Part shown: positions 24,648-35,699 of the stretch, one piece after another
Numbering within the stretch: the first letter of the stretch is position 1
How the letters are laid out: every line of letters starts with the position of its first letter
Program-made: the position numbers and the translations under genes
NCBI RefSeq assembly: GCF_027887165.1
Contig: NC_077228.1
Span: 209,428,643-209,492,642 of the forward strand
DNA: 64,000 nucleotides
Reading direction: 5' to 3'
DNA from: Monodelphis domestica
Lineage: Eukaryota > Chordata > Mammalia > Didelphimorphia > Didelphidae
The notes under the pieces: generated by a model
Seen by the model: the letters and a program-made list of their open reading frames with translations, nothing else
Told to the model about the DNA's origin: nothing
Databases searched by the model: none

Positions 24648-26300
24648 GTGCTGAGCCCCATCCATCCACGCTGGGTCCCATCCATCCACACTGGGCCCCC
24701 ATCCATCCACGCTGAGCCCCCATCCATCCACACTGAGCCCCCATCCATCCACGCTGAGCCCCCATCCATCCACACTGAGCCCCATCCATCCACACTGAGC
24801 CCCCATCCATCCACGCTGAGCCCCCATCCATCCACACTGAGCCCCCATCCATCCACGCTGAGCCCCCATCCATCCACGCTGAGCCCCCATCCATCCACAC
24901 TGAGCCCCCATCCATCCACACTGAGCCCCCATCCATCCACACTGGGCCCCCATCCATCCACACTGGGCCCCCATCCATCCACGCTGAGCCCCCATCCATC
25001 CACACTGAGCCCCCATCCATCCACGCTGAGCCCCCATCCATCCACACTGAGCCCCATCCATCCACGCTGAGCCCCCATCCATCCACGCTGAGCCCCCATC
25101 CATCCACGCTGAGCCCCCATCCATCCACACTGAGCCCCCATCCATCCACACTGAGCCCCCATCCATCCACACTGGGCCCCCATCCATCCACACTGGGCCC
25201 CCATCCATCCACGCTGAGCCCCCATCCATCCACGCTGGGTCCCCATTCATTCACGCTGAGCCCCCATCCATCCACACTGGGCCCCCATCCATCCACACTG
25301 GGCCCCCATCCATCCACACTGGGCCCCCATCCATCCACGCTGAGCCCCCATCCATCCACACTGGGCCCCCATCCATCCACGCTGAGCCCCCATCCATCCA
25401 CACTGGGCCCCCATCCATCCACGCTGAGCCCCCATCCATCCACACTGGGCCCCCATCCATCCACGCTGAGCCCCCATCCATCCACACTGGGCCCCCATCC
25501 ATCCACGCTGAGCCCCCATCCATCCACACTGAGCCCCATCCATCCACACTGAGCCCCCATCCATCCACACTGGGCCCCCATCCATCCACACTGAGCCCCC
25601 ATCCATCCACACTGGGCCCCCATCCATCCACGCTGGGTCCCCATTCATTCACGCTGAGCCCCCATCCATCCACACTGGGCCCCCATCCATCCACACTGAG
25701 CCCCCATCCATCCACACTGGGCCCCCATCCATCCACGCTGAGCCCCCATCCATCCACACTGAGCCCCATCCATCCACACTGAGCCCCCATCCATCCACAC
25801 TGGGCCCCCATCCATCCACACTGAGCCCCCATCCATCCACACTGGGCCCCCATCCATCCACGCTGGGTCCCCATTCATTCACGCTGAGCCCCCATCCATC
25901 CACACTGGGCCCCCATCCATCCACACTGGGCCCCCATCCATCCACACTGGGCCCCCATCCATCCACACTGAGCCCCATCCATCCACACTGAGCCCCCATC
26001 CATCCACACTGAGCCCCCATCCATCCACACTGAGCCCCCATCCATCCACACTGAGCCCCCATCCATCCACACTGAGCCCCCATCCATCCACACTGGGCCC
26101 CCATCCATCCACACTGAGCCCCATCCATCCACACTGGGCCCCCATCCATCCACACTGGGCCCCCATCCATCCACACTGAGCCCCATCCATCCACACTGAG
26201 CCCCATCCATCCACACTGAGCCCCCATCCATCCACACTGAGCCCCCATCCATCCACACTGGGCCCCCATCCATCCACACTGGGCCCCATCCACACCAGGC
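24648..26300. repeat. 21-bp minisatellite, about 78 copies
   Basis: The unit on the + strand is CATCCATCCAC, then A or G, then CTG, then A or G, then GCCCC. A few units are 20 bp, with one C fewer. The array is continuous for about 1.65 kb. Because the unit is seven codons, long artificial open frames run through it in several frames. Three variant units containing CATTCATTC (25244, 25642, 25872) mark blocks of 398 and 230 bp. The array lies in the probable CYB561 3' UTR, where the transcript sense is G-rich (GGGGC...GGATGGATG). Confidence 0.97.
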
Positions 26301-27207
26301 CCAGCTTTTCTAACCAACCTCTATCTCAGCAATGCAGAGCTCTGTGGCTTCTCTGAAAGTTGGGCTTCTTGGTCAAGAAAACCTGAACCCAAGCACGGCC
26401 CCCTCCCTGGGACGACTCTTAAAAATATTTGCTTCCATTACAGCAGTGATTCTTCAAGTGTGGTCCGGGGAGCCCAGCGGTCCCTGGCGCTCAGGGTCTG
26501 GGAGGTTAACTAGCAGGAGGGTCTTCACAAGCCCAGCTGTCTTAATTTCTAGCACAGTAAATATCACAGCTTTGACCACAGAAACAGAAGCTCTTTGGGG
26601 TTTTCACTCATTTTTAAGAGGAATGAATGGGGTCCCCAAACCAAAAACTTTTAGAACAAGCACCTTCCAAGCCACCAGATGAAGGAATCATGTGGTCTAA
26701 GAGTTTACAAGTAATTATATGACTTTAGGAAGGTCACATTCCTCATCTACGAAATAACGGTGTTTCCCGTGGGAACGGACTGCTTTCTGCCGGGTTAGGG
26801 TCTCTTTAAGGGCTCTTCCTCCTCTTCCTGGGGCTCCTGGGCTCCGGGGCCAGCTCTGGGGGAGGGCACAAGGTCAGCAGGCGGCTAATTTTGCCAAGAG
26901 GTGAGGTACGGAGAACAAAAGCCGAAGGAAGGATGGGGAGAGGGCTGTGGAGACAGGGTAAGCCCCTGGCCACCAGGGGTAACAAACCAACCAGACTATC
27001 CCCCTGGCTCCTCCCCAAGACCATCTGGAGGGCACCTTTACCTCAGTGTCCTGCCAGTGTCCAGGAACAGCCTCAGGGGGAGCCTGTGAGTCCCCAAAAG
27101 GATGGGCGCAACAGGGAAAAGGAAATACAAAGACATGTTCCAACACCCACGTGGAAGGGAAGAGGTTCCTGGCCACAGAACCACTTCCCGCTCTGCGTGG
27201 CCGGGGG

Positions 27208-27400
27208 TCACTGAGAGCCGGGGCTATCACCCTCGGTCAGCGTCTTGAAGTCCATGGAGAGGGCCTGCTCCTCGGGCCGGGGGGGCCGCCCCCAGGCCTC
27301 TCTAGTCAGGATATAGAGCAGGACGGCAGAGAAGCAGATGAGCAGCAGGCCTAGCACATTAGCCAGGACGCCCTCGGGCTGGAACTCGCTGTACTTGTTC
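27208..27400 (-). CDS. CYB561: CYB561 last coding exon
   Basis: The acceptor CTCCCGCAG precedes GAACAAGTACAG. The exon encodes [20 protein letters not shown], the last membrane helix, and the cytosolic tail ending EGDSPGSQ, then TGA. Confidence 0.96.
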
Positions 27401-30400
27401 CTGCGGGAGAGAAGGGGAAGGTGAGAAGGGCGGCCCAAACCAGGGAACCCCCAGCCAGCCTAGCTGAGCACAAGGCGGCCCCTGCCCTGGTGCCCTGCTG
27501 GGCCCCGTCACTCACTTGAGCCCAAATATCAGGGCCTCCTCGATGCCCAGCAGAGCCGTGCCCACAGAAAGGAGGAAGAGGGTGGCGCCGAAGAAGACAT
27601 GCTGAGGGCGGTACCCATTTCTGAGGGAGAACGTCGCTCCGGGGAACAGGAAGAAGCTGAAACCCATCAGCCACTGCAAGAAACGCGGAGCCTGCATCAG
27701 AGTTCCACAAGGAACGGGAGCCCATCTTGGAAGCCTGCAGCCCGCACAGGCAAAGGGCAAGGAGTCTGGGTGCCAGGCTGGACCCTCAGCCACCCCAAAG
27801 CCAAGCCTGGGGCAGGGGGGAGGGACGTCTTGGGGCCAACCACAGCCCTCCCGGGCCTCCCCAGGCTTAGCTGGAGCAGGAAGGACTTACCTGCACAAAG
27901 TAAAGGACGAAGACCAAGAGGCCGCACCAGCTATGCAGACTATACAAATCAGCATAGTTCATTTTCTTGTGATACTCAAACACGGCCACCAGTCCTGGAT
28001 GGAAGACATGGATGCAGAGTCAGACACTCTCTGGAGGAATGGGGGGGGGGGAAGGGAAAGGAGGGCAAAGAGGGCCCCCTCAAGCATGCAGGCAGGGTTT
28101 CGCTCCAGGCCTGCCCCATCCTTCCCAACACAAGTGAAGAGGAAGGAGCTTCCCCCAGGGGCACCGGCCCTGTCTGTCACTTCGAGGCTGGAGGGAGAGG
28201 CGAGGAGAGGCCGTGAGGCTCTGTCTATGCCCCTCGGAAGGAGGGGGAACACCAGGGCACTCACCAACCAAAGCGATGATGAGGGCGAAGACGTGCAGCA
28301 GCCCGTGCAGGATCTTCGTGGTGCGCTTGGCCTCATTCCTGAAGACCCGGTAAACCAGCAGTGCTTGTGGGGGATGAGAAAAGGGACCCAGCAGACCAAT
28401 GAGTTTCCTGCTGCCCACCTTTCCGCCACTCACCCACCCACCTATGAAACAGGTGTGGGCCCTTCTGCCTAGCACTAAGCTCAGAGCCTCCCCCAAGCAG
28501 GAGGAGGGTGTCCAGTAGCTTGGAGGACTTGCCAACAGGTCTGTGACCAGATCCAACCCAAATCTCTTTTTGCTTCAGCTATTTGCCTCTCCCACCCTTC
28601 CCTCTGCCCCTGACCAAAAAAGGGAAGGGCCGCTCCCCGTCTCTGTCGCCCCCACTGAAAGAGCTTTTAAAATAGCCTCTATTCCCTATAAACACAGAGA
28701 CGCCTTTTGTCCCCACTGGGCCTACCACTGATCACACTGGCTGATCTCCCACTGTGGCTAACGAATGAGAATCCCTCAGTTTACTGTGGTCACAGAGTAA
28801 AGGGTCCCAAGGCGCTGCCCCGGCCAAAGAGCGCCCTGGACTATTCTCACATTTGCATCCCTAGGGCTGGTCTTTTTCAGAATAAATCCTATTATTTCTA
28901 AGTGAGCGCCCTCCTGTGGGCCTGGGAAGTTAAACCCAGGATTCCTAAGAGAGGTGGGGAAGAAGAGTTAGGAAAAGAATGCCAACCTACAAGCACCTTG
29001 TCCTTACTGTTGTTCAGTTGTTTCCACCAAGTCTGGCTTTTCATGACCCCATTTGGGGTTTTCTTGGCAAAGATACTGGAGGGGGTTGGCCATGTCCTTC
29101 TCCGGCTCATTTTACAGATGAACAAACTGAGGTAAACAGGGTTAAGTGACTTGCCCAGGGTCACACAGCCAGTAAGTACCTGGGGCTTCATTTGACCCCT
29201 AGTCCTAAAATGCCCAGCGCTGTCATGCACTACTAAGCTCACAGTCAGAAATAAAACAGTCCCTGCTTTCAAAGATCATCAGGGCACCACCCATCTAAAT
29301 AAGTCGATTTCTAAAATACAAGGTAAATGGGATGGGGGGGTGGCAATCTGGCATTGGAGGATTGAGAAGGCTTTGTGCAAAGGAGAGGGATTCCAAGAGG
29401 CAGCGATAAGGAGGGAGGCACGGCCCGGGCACGGCACAAGTGGAGCATCGCATGCAGCAGGTGTGTGATTAGGCTGGACTGGCAGTCTCGGCTCGGTCGT
29501 GAAGGGCTTTAAATGCCAAACAGGAGTTTTCACTTGATCCCAGAGGCTACGGGGCGCCAGTGGAGTTAGAAGAATAATAGAGTTGGACAGATTGGATGGA
29601 CCCGGGAGGAAGGAGATGAATGAGGAGGTTATTGTAATATTCCAAGAGAGTCTGAGAAAGGAGGAAAGTGTGGGAGCAAAGGCCCAAAAAAGTGAGGAGG
29701 GGTACCAGGAATGGAGGCCAGGGTGAGGCCAAAGCAGCGGGAGATGGGTATGAGGGGGCCTGAAGGTCTGGCCTGGGGCATGTGAAGAGAATCGGTACCA
29801 GAGAAGTACGAGATTCTCTTGGCAGGGGAAGGCCCCTCTGGGATGAAGAAAGATACATCGTCCCTCTCCCACCCCAGCCCTCCAACAAGCCAGTTCTGCC
29901 CAGGAGGGAGCCTTTCTCATCTCCAGCCGCTACTCTCGATCCTTTGTCTCACTGCGGCTCGTCACTTGCCAAAGCCCCCTTTTTGATTATTTTCAGAATT
30001 TATGCCTCCATATTGGACCCAACTGGCTCCCCCAAGAATTCCCTAGAGCTCAGCTCACAGCATCTGAGGAGGAGCAGAAAAGGCGGATGATGGGAACCAC
30101 AGAGTTGGGATTTGTCAGGATCCATGTGGTCGGACAAATGACTGGGGAGGAGGAGCCCGGGAGTTGGGGAAGGGAAGAATGCGAAGTCAGAGCGAGGCCT
30201 GGGAGAACTGGGGATGGGAAGCCTGGTGAGGACAAAGATTTAGGAGGCGAAAGTCCAGATAAGAGAAGGTTATGATCTGCTAGAGGGAGTTGGAGGTACC
30301 CACAGGGTTCCCACCTCGGTGGCTCCTTTAGGATTTAGCTGCTTAGGACACCTGTAAAATAGTGCCTGCGGCCAGGGCAACTCTGAATTGATTTCCCAGA

Positions 30401-31142
30401 CCCCAGGGAAGGCGGTTAGCGCTCATCAGCTGTCGCTGATCAGAGAGAACAGGCTGCGGCCTCACTTGCAAGTGGGAGAGACAATAAACGGTGCAGCTTG
30501 TATCCCAGGGAAACACTTCTGGCTTTTTCAGCAGTCTTTTAGCTCCCGAGTGCCACCTTGAGAAGCTGCTCTATTTACGGGCCTGGTTCTTCCAGAAGGG
30601 TCCGTCTCCCTTTCCTGCATATTTGTGCAGATGAAAGTGCTCTATCAAGCTGAGGAAGGGGCTGTCCCCCACACTGTAGCAGTACAGCTCCCATTCCCAC
30701 CTGGGGTCTGTGCTTACAGACAACAATGCCCCTCCTCCTGACTGGTTTCTAGTATCCCAACTCAAGGTGATTTGGGCCTCCTTTGTAGCATGTCTCCTCC
30801 CAGAACCAACCCCCTTGTCCGTGCCCCAAGACGGGAAGCATTTTTCCAAACAGTCCTCCAATAGAGCTATAATATAGACAGAAAGGGGATGGCGGGGATG
30901 CCATCTCCCATGCCAGCTTTACCCAGCCAGGACTCACCATCTCCCTGCAAGAAGATCATGCCTATGACCATGCACAGCGGGTGCACGTTGAACTGAAGGG
31001 CGCCCTCCCAGGCAAGGCCTCCGCGGTAGAGGCCAAGCCAGGCCCCTGTCACAGCCACTACTGTCAGGCCCAGGACCTGGGACAGAGCCACAAAGTAGGG
31101 CAATGCGGTGGGAGTGTGCGCCATGCCTCCACTGGCCTCCAT
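27208..31142 (-). CDS. CYB561: CYB561, cytochrome b561 (complement of join 27208-27400, 27516-27673, 27891-27994, 28265-28363, 30938-31142)
   Basis: Cytochrome b561 is a six-helix, two-haem membrane protein of chromaffin and other secretory granules. It passes electrons from cytosolic ascorbate to semidehydroascorbate inside the vesicle, supporting dopamine beta-hydroxylase and peptide amidation. The five exons splice at GT-AG sites into 759 nt, giving 252 residues; the human protein is about 251. Haem-ligand histidines fall at 54 (NVHPL), 88 (ILHGL), 122 (SLHSW) and 161 (PQHVF). The C terminus ends [14 protein letters not shown]. The start ATG lies 13 nt inside its exon, after a TTTCTTCTCTGTTGCAG acceptor; residues just upstream in the open frame are intronic. 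The gene is complete and has no frame break. It is convergent with TANC2, as in human; ACE is expected to the right but is not visible here. Confidence 0.97.
27516..27673 (-). CDS. CYB561: CYB561 coding exon 4
   Basis: The exon begins [20 protein letters not shown], carries haem ligand His161 in [10 protein letters not shown], and ends before a GTGAGTGA donor with two bases of a Lys codon. Confidence 0.96.
27891..27994 (-). CDS. CYB561: CYB561 coding exon 3
   Basis: The CATCCAG acceptor and GTAAGTCC donor bound 104 nt encoding [20 protein letters not shown] then [15 protein letters not shown], including His122. Confidence 0.96.
28265..28363 (-). CDS. CYB561: CYB561 coding exon 2
   Basis: The 99-nt exon encodes [20 protein letters not shown] then [12 protein letters not shown], including His88 and the basic loop (RNEAKRTTK) of the family. 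The CCCCACAAG acceptor is weak, but the phase fits exactly. Confidence 0.95.
29005..29215 (-). mobile_element. SINE with RTE-type tail, antisense
   Basis: The + strand starts TTGTTCAGTTG, then CCCCATTTGGGGTTTTCTTG, GCAAAGATACTGGAG, GTTAAGTGACTTGCCCAGGG. The opening resembles the start of the RTE-like LINE at 63550. Confidence 0.85.
29300..29770 (-). mobile_element. CR1-clade (L2/L3-like) LINE remnant, antisense
   Basis: GAAGGGCTTTAAATGCCAAA, CCAGAGGCTACGGGGCGCCA and GAGGTTATTGTAATATTCCA follow the reverse complement of an L2/L3 3' region. A diverged copy of the same segment lies at 38975-39080. Confidence 0.5.
30938..31142 (-). CDS. CYB561: CYB561 first coding exon
   Basis: The exon spans 31155-30938 with the ATG at 31142-31140. 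It encodes [20 protein letters not shown], the first helix, and His54 in [10 protein letters not shown]. It ends with one base of the Ala69 codon before GTGAGT. A second in-frame ATG at residue 7 is possible, but residue 1 aligns with the human start. Confidence 0.96.
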
Positions 31143-31349
31143 CCTGGGGCTTGTGCTGCAACAGAGAAGAAACAAACTCAGAAAGGCAGCCTGCAATCTC
31201 AAGACAGATCCAGGCCCCCAACTTCCCACTACCACCTCCTCCCAGGGCCCCCATTCCCCAGATCAGGTCCTCTATTATTCTCTCCCACTTAGAGGAGTTC
31301 CTCAGCTCAAGAGTGGAAAGAGAAAGATCAGCTACTCCGAGCCCCTTCT

Positions 31350-31475
31350 TCTTCCAGGATGAAGAAACGGAGGCCCAGAGAGCGTAGATGAACAGACCAA
31401 CATCACACAGCAAAGTAATGGCAGAACAAGAGTCAAACCGAGGTCCTGAATCTTGCCACCATCATCCCATTGCTG
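31350..31475 (-). mobile_element. MIR/CORE-SINE fragment, antisense
   Basis: The + strand reads GAAGAAACGGAGGCCCAGAG, ACATCACACAGCAAAGTAAT, GAGTCAAACCGAGGTCCTGA. Confidence 0.6.
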
Positions 31476-31594
31476 CTCCTCCCTCCTGAGCTATTTCACA
31501 CATGGACGAAGATGGCCACCATCAAGAACTCATGCCTACAAGAACTGTCCCCACAGACGGGCCAGGGTAGTAGAAAGCCCAACATTTGGAGGGT

Positions 31595-31800
31595 ACTGAG
31601 TGTTCCAATCTTGCCCCCACCACTTGCCAGTTGAGATGCACTTTTCATGAACAAGTAAAAATCTCTCTGAATCTCACTTTGCTCAACCATAAAATGGAAA
31701 TAATCTTCCTCACCAGGTGCTGAGGAAAGGGAAGGTACTTGCAAACCTTAAAATGTTAACCAAATGGGAATGATTATTATTAATCGGGTACAGATTGGAC
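31595..31800 (+). mobile_element. MIR/CORE-SINE
   Basis: CTTGCCCCCACCACTTGCCA, CTCAACCATAAAATGGAAAT and a CAAACCTTAAAATG end follow MIR order. Confidence 0.55.
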
Positions 31801-31929
31801 TAGGTAACTTCTGAGGGTCTCTTCGAACTCAAGATTTTATGATTTTATTGTCATCGTTTTGGATGAGAAAACTAAGGTTCAGACTCCAAGAGCACTAAGA
31901 TAGTCAGGGGACAGGTAAGCTATAAAGAA

Positions 31930-32170
31930 CAATACCTAATTTATATAGGCTTTCAGATGGGCAGAGTACCTAACGTATATTATTTCAGTGGAGCCTCACA
32001 ACAATCCTGAGGGGTAGGTGCTATATTCCTCAATTTTACAGATAAGAGAATTGAGGAAGCTAGGCTTTAAGTGATTTATTTGCCCAGCTACAAAGTACCA
32101 GAGGCAGGATCTGAATCCAGATCTTACTGACTCCAGGTCCAGCACAATCCACTACACCACCCAAGTCTTC
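31930..32170 (-). mobile_element. MIR/CORE-SINE, antisense
   Basis: The + strand has GAGCCTCACAACAATCCTGA, CAATTTTACAGATAAGAGAA, ATCTGAATCCAGATCTTACT and CAATCCACTACACCACC. Confidence 0.7.
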
Positions 32171-33077
32171 TTACTATTGAGGGCCTTAAATATCCACAAA
32201 GAGTTGAGTCCTACGGATGGAGTATGTCTCTGAAAGCTCAGTGTATACAATTTATACATCAGTTCTTGGAAGAGAGAAACCATATTCCTAATTCATCATG
32301 CCAATTCATTTATTTCTCCTCAAGGCACACTTGCAAAACTGAGAGTATATACGTGGTGGAGCGAGCAGAAGTAGGAATGGGGAAGTACTCTTTGGTGTAC
32401 CTGGGGACAAGGAAACCTGAAATAGGCAAGAAACACTGGAAGCCCAGTGCTGACTCGGTCTGCCAACTTAATTTATGTTAAGCATCTCTTTAAAATTAAA
32501 AATATTCCCTGGGTGGATTAAGCCTCATTCACACCTTTATCAAATTCGAGTAATCCAAACTATGGGGATTTTTTAAAAATTCTTCAGTTCCACAAATGTT
32601 TCTTCTGCATTGCCCTGCTGCTTTCAGCTTCCTTTGGAGAGTAGTTCTGCCACCACCTGTTATTTTGGGACACACTGACATAGCTGAACCCACCAGTCAT
32701 GAGCTAATGTGGGAGGAACCAGGCAAATCCTGTAGACACTCCCCAAGTCTGGTCCTCTCTCTGACTCCTGAGCCAAGAGAGTCTACACCACGGAACTGAT
32801 CAGGTACAATATAGGAGCTTCTAGATGTGTCTTGTGCTACCATAGCTTTATCACTGGGGACAGGGAAAAAATATAGGGGAATGTCAGAGGCAGAGCAGGG
32901 AAAACTGCATAAAAATGAAGAGCAATCTAAAAAAAGCGCTACTTGGATTAAATAAGGCTTTCCTTGAGGTGCTGGAATTTGCTTCTACTATACAGGAACC
33001 ATTTTAAGCTTTTAAGAAGGATGGAATCCATGGGTCAGTGGTAACAAGTATATTTATAGCCAAAGAAGCAGAGTTTA

Positions 33078-33232
33078 CTTTTTTTTTTTAACCTTTACCT
33101 TCCATCTTGGAATTGATACTAGGTATTGGTTCCAATGCAGAATTATTACCAATTACCAATGCAGGTAATTACCCAGGACCTCCCATCTCTAAGCCTGGCT
33201 TTCCATCCACTGAACCACGGAGCTATGTCACA
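33078..33232 (-). mobile_element. Marsupial SINE, antisense, internally decayed
   Basis: The tail AACCTTTACCTTCCATCTTG is followed by TACCCAGGACCTCCCATCTC and a degraded head. The middle box is lost. Confidence 0.75.
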
Positions 33233-33439
33233 GAGTTCCTAATTAAACAAGTACATTCATCAATTTATAACAATTGAATCAGGATGATGTTAAGTTATGA
33301 TAAGGAAAATCAGGGGCTCTGAGCTAGGACATCAGCTCCTCCATCCAGATCATGACCTGAGATTCAGCTTGTGATCAATGACTTGTGGACCCTTCTTCAC
33401 TCTTCTTGGCACCTTCCATTTCCTCTGACACAGGAAGAA

Positions 33440-33880
33440 AATTTTTCCTTTAATCACATCTAATCACAGGACTTCTCTTCACTCTGAATTCTCTGGTACA
33501 GATTAAGATGATGTTGTTGGTAAAACCTCTCCATGTCCATTGCAATCAAAAGGCCTCCACTCCATGGTGTGGCCAGCGACATGCCTAAAAGTTCCCCTCA
33601 GGTCAAAGAGTTTCCCATAAAATTTTCCACTCGAGAGTTTTATTTCCTGAGTGAATCCTCTGATGCCTGATGAGGGCTGAGCTGGTATTGAAACCACAGT
33701 AGCCTCCTTGAAGGATTTTCCTCCCATAGGAATTAGCTGATAGCTCCCTGCCAGCATGAGTTTTTGCTGAAGGCTTTCCCACATTTAGATTGTTTTGTTT
33801 TGTTTTTTCCCAGTATTCCAAAAGGCTTCCCTTCTGGTCGGAGGCTTTCCCACATTTGCTGCCTCTAGCTGAGGATGGTC
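33440..33880 (-). pseudogene. Decayed C2H2 zinc-finger gene remnant
   Basis: Minus-strand translation gives fragments of a zinc-finger array in more than one frame. From high to low coordinates they are: a linker-like NVGKPSAKTHAGREL; FNTSSALIRHQRIHSG (near 33680-33640), which fits the finger alpha-helix and linker; KLFDLRGTFRHVAGHTMEWRPFDCN (near 33610-33540), with the first Cys lost; and LYQRIQSEEKSC (near 33505-33470). Several cysteines and histidines are missing and the frame shifts, so no functional protein remains. I cannot tell a retrocopy from a truncated local gene. Confidence 0.6.
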
Positions 33881-34187
33881 CTCAAGGACCAGAGGGACAG
33901 AGAGAAATGAACTGCCCCCAGCCAAAAGAGAGCCTTGAGAGTGGTGGCTATCAGTGGCGGGGCTGTCTGTGACAGCAGGGAAAGCACACAAAGGAAAGTG
34001 GATTCAAGCCACAAAAATAAACTTTGCACTTTTTCCTTAAAGGTCCTGGCAGAGCCACCAAGCCCTAAAAATTATTAATGTCTGAGCTAACTTCATAGAA
34101 TGAGTTTGAAATGTTGCTAAACTTCAGCTTTCTCCAATTCAGTCTAATCCAGGAAAAAACCAAGGCTGGCCTGGCCTTCATCCAAGA

Positions 34188-34335
34188 AGCACCTAACTGG
34201 ATTTCATTCTAATCCTAGCTGAGTGACCTTGGGCAAGTCACTTAATCTCCATAGCCTAACCCTTACCATTCTTCTGCCTTAGAACCAATACACAGTACTG
34301 ATTCTAAGAAGGAAGGAAGGTAAGGATTTTTTTAA
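34188..34335 (+). mobile_element. Marsupial tRNA-headed SINE, 5'-truncated
   Basis: CTGAGTGACCTTGGGCAAGT, CTTCTGCCTTAGAACCAATA and a TTCTAAGAAGGAAGGAAGGT tail are present; the head is missing. Confidence 0.75.
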
Positions 34336-34669
34336 AAATTGTTGTGAGGGTCAAAGGAGATGAGAAGGTGCTTTTGGCATTGCAAAGTTCCATATTACTG
34401 AAATTATCAGCTTCATTTTAGCTTAGATCCTGCCATCCAGGTGGCCTTTTCTTTCTTCCAACTTATATGGTTAAAGTTAAGTTTCTGAATAGAACTCTCC
34501 AAAAATGGAATTTTTAAATTCCTGCAGTTTTAAAAAATATGTTTGTTACATTAAAATTCCCAGGTAAAATTCCTCCCCTACCACACTAGAGGAGTCATCC
34601 TTTGACAAAAGATGACCAATAAAGTATGTAAAAAATTATGCCTCACTTTTTTCTATTCATCCATCTACC

Positions 34670-34780
34670 CCAACCCAGTCCCACTACAACACACTCAACA
34701 TCATCCAGTCCCTGCTTAATGTCCTCCACTGAGGAGGAAACCACTACTTCTCAAGGCCAACCATTTTTTCCTCTGAAGGT
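34670..34780. repeat. Ancient interspersed repeat, copy 1
   Basis: CCACTACAACACACTCAACA, ATGTCCTCCACTGAGGAGGA and CAACCATT are shared in order with a second copy at 35700-35810. I do not know the family name. Confidence 0.5.
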
Positions 34781-35699
34781 GGAAATCATTCTTCAAACAA
34801 TACTTCTAGTGCTGTATATGTTTTCTTGGCTCTGATCATAAATTAAGACAAGAAAATTTTATAGTTAAATGTAGAAGTAGAAATAGTAAATGAATCCTTT
34901 TCAAATCATAATGTAATAAACATATTTCATAAGGGACCCTGCAACAGAATGAAAATTAATTGCAGACTAAATAGCAATCTTAAAGAATTAGTGGTCAAAG
35001 AGCAAGAAATATAAACAAATAATTTTATTAAAGAAAATGCCTTTTTCTCCTGTTTTGAATCTAGCATTGGGTAGTCTGAGCTTTGTCACAAATCAAAGCA
35101 GGTTCTTTACTCCTTCTTGCAATGACAGACGATCGAGCTGCGTTTTTCTGTTTCATGCAGCTTCGCAAACCAATCCTAACAATTAGGATTCTGGAATAAG
35201 GACTGAGCCACCACGTATGTGGACCGCACCTGGAACAGCATAGAAAAAACAGCCTGCTTCTGCTAGTAGCTCTGTCTTCTCTGATCACAACAGAAAGGGA
35301 AAATGTGTTTTCCTTAGAAGAGCCAAAAGTAAATAGTAATTAGAGCATGGGAGGAAAATAGTGGCCTCAGAACACTGATTTCTTGTCACCAAATCTTTGA
35401 TGTTCTCATGGCTTCCATTAGAGGTTCTCCGAGGAGACCTGATCAAGACAAAGCTTTATGGTTAATGTTACTTTTTCATCATAATCACAGCTAATTTTTT
35501 TAAGTGGGCTTATTTTTCATATAAATATTTCTTCTATCCTTCAAAACTGCTTCTTTATGTTTGTTCTGTGGAAATCCTGGATTTCCCAGGCTGCTTTCTG
35601 GTCCATAATTCCTCAGGAATGAGCCAAAGAGCTCTGGCCCTGTGCCCAGACCTTGGCAGTTTTAAGGCACCTCAGCAGCCTCTACACCATCCCTTTATG

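Larger units (their letters stand above)
23311..27207 (-). other. CYB561: CYB561 3' UTR (probable extent)
   Basis: The stretch runs from the stop codon to a minus-strand AATAAA. It is about 3.9 kb, of which about 1.65 kb is a minisatellite; the remainder is about 2.2 kb, similar to the UTR length I expect for mammalian CYB561. I found no other minus-strand AATAAA between the stop and 23334. Confidence 0.5.
28364..30937 (-). other. CYB561: CYB561 intron (2.6 kb)
   Basis: The donor is GTGAGTCC, directly after the GGAGATG exon end. The intron contains an RTE-tailed SINE and a CR1-clade remnant; the rest is unassigned. Confidence 0.85.

Noticed and set aside
24648..26300. Regular repeats resembling a CRISPR array
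   Set aside because: There are no unique spacers; the units are contiguous. The genome is vertebrate.
24388..26317. Long minus- and plus-strand open frames of up to 418 codons with a seven-residue repeat
   Set aside because: They are a by-product of the 21-bp (seven-codon) minisatellite and appear in several frames and both strands. There is no independent sign of translation.
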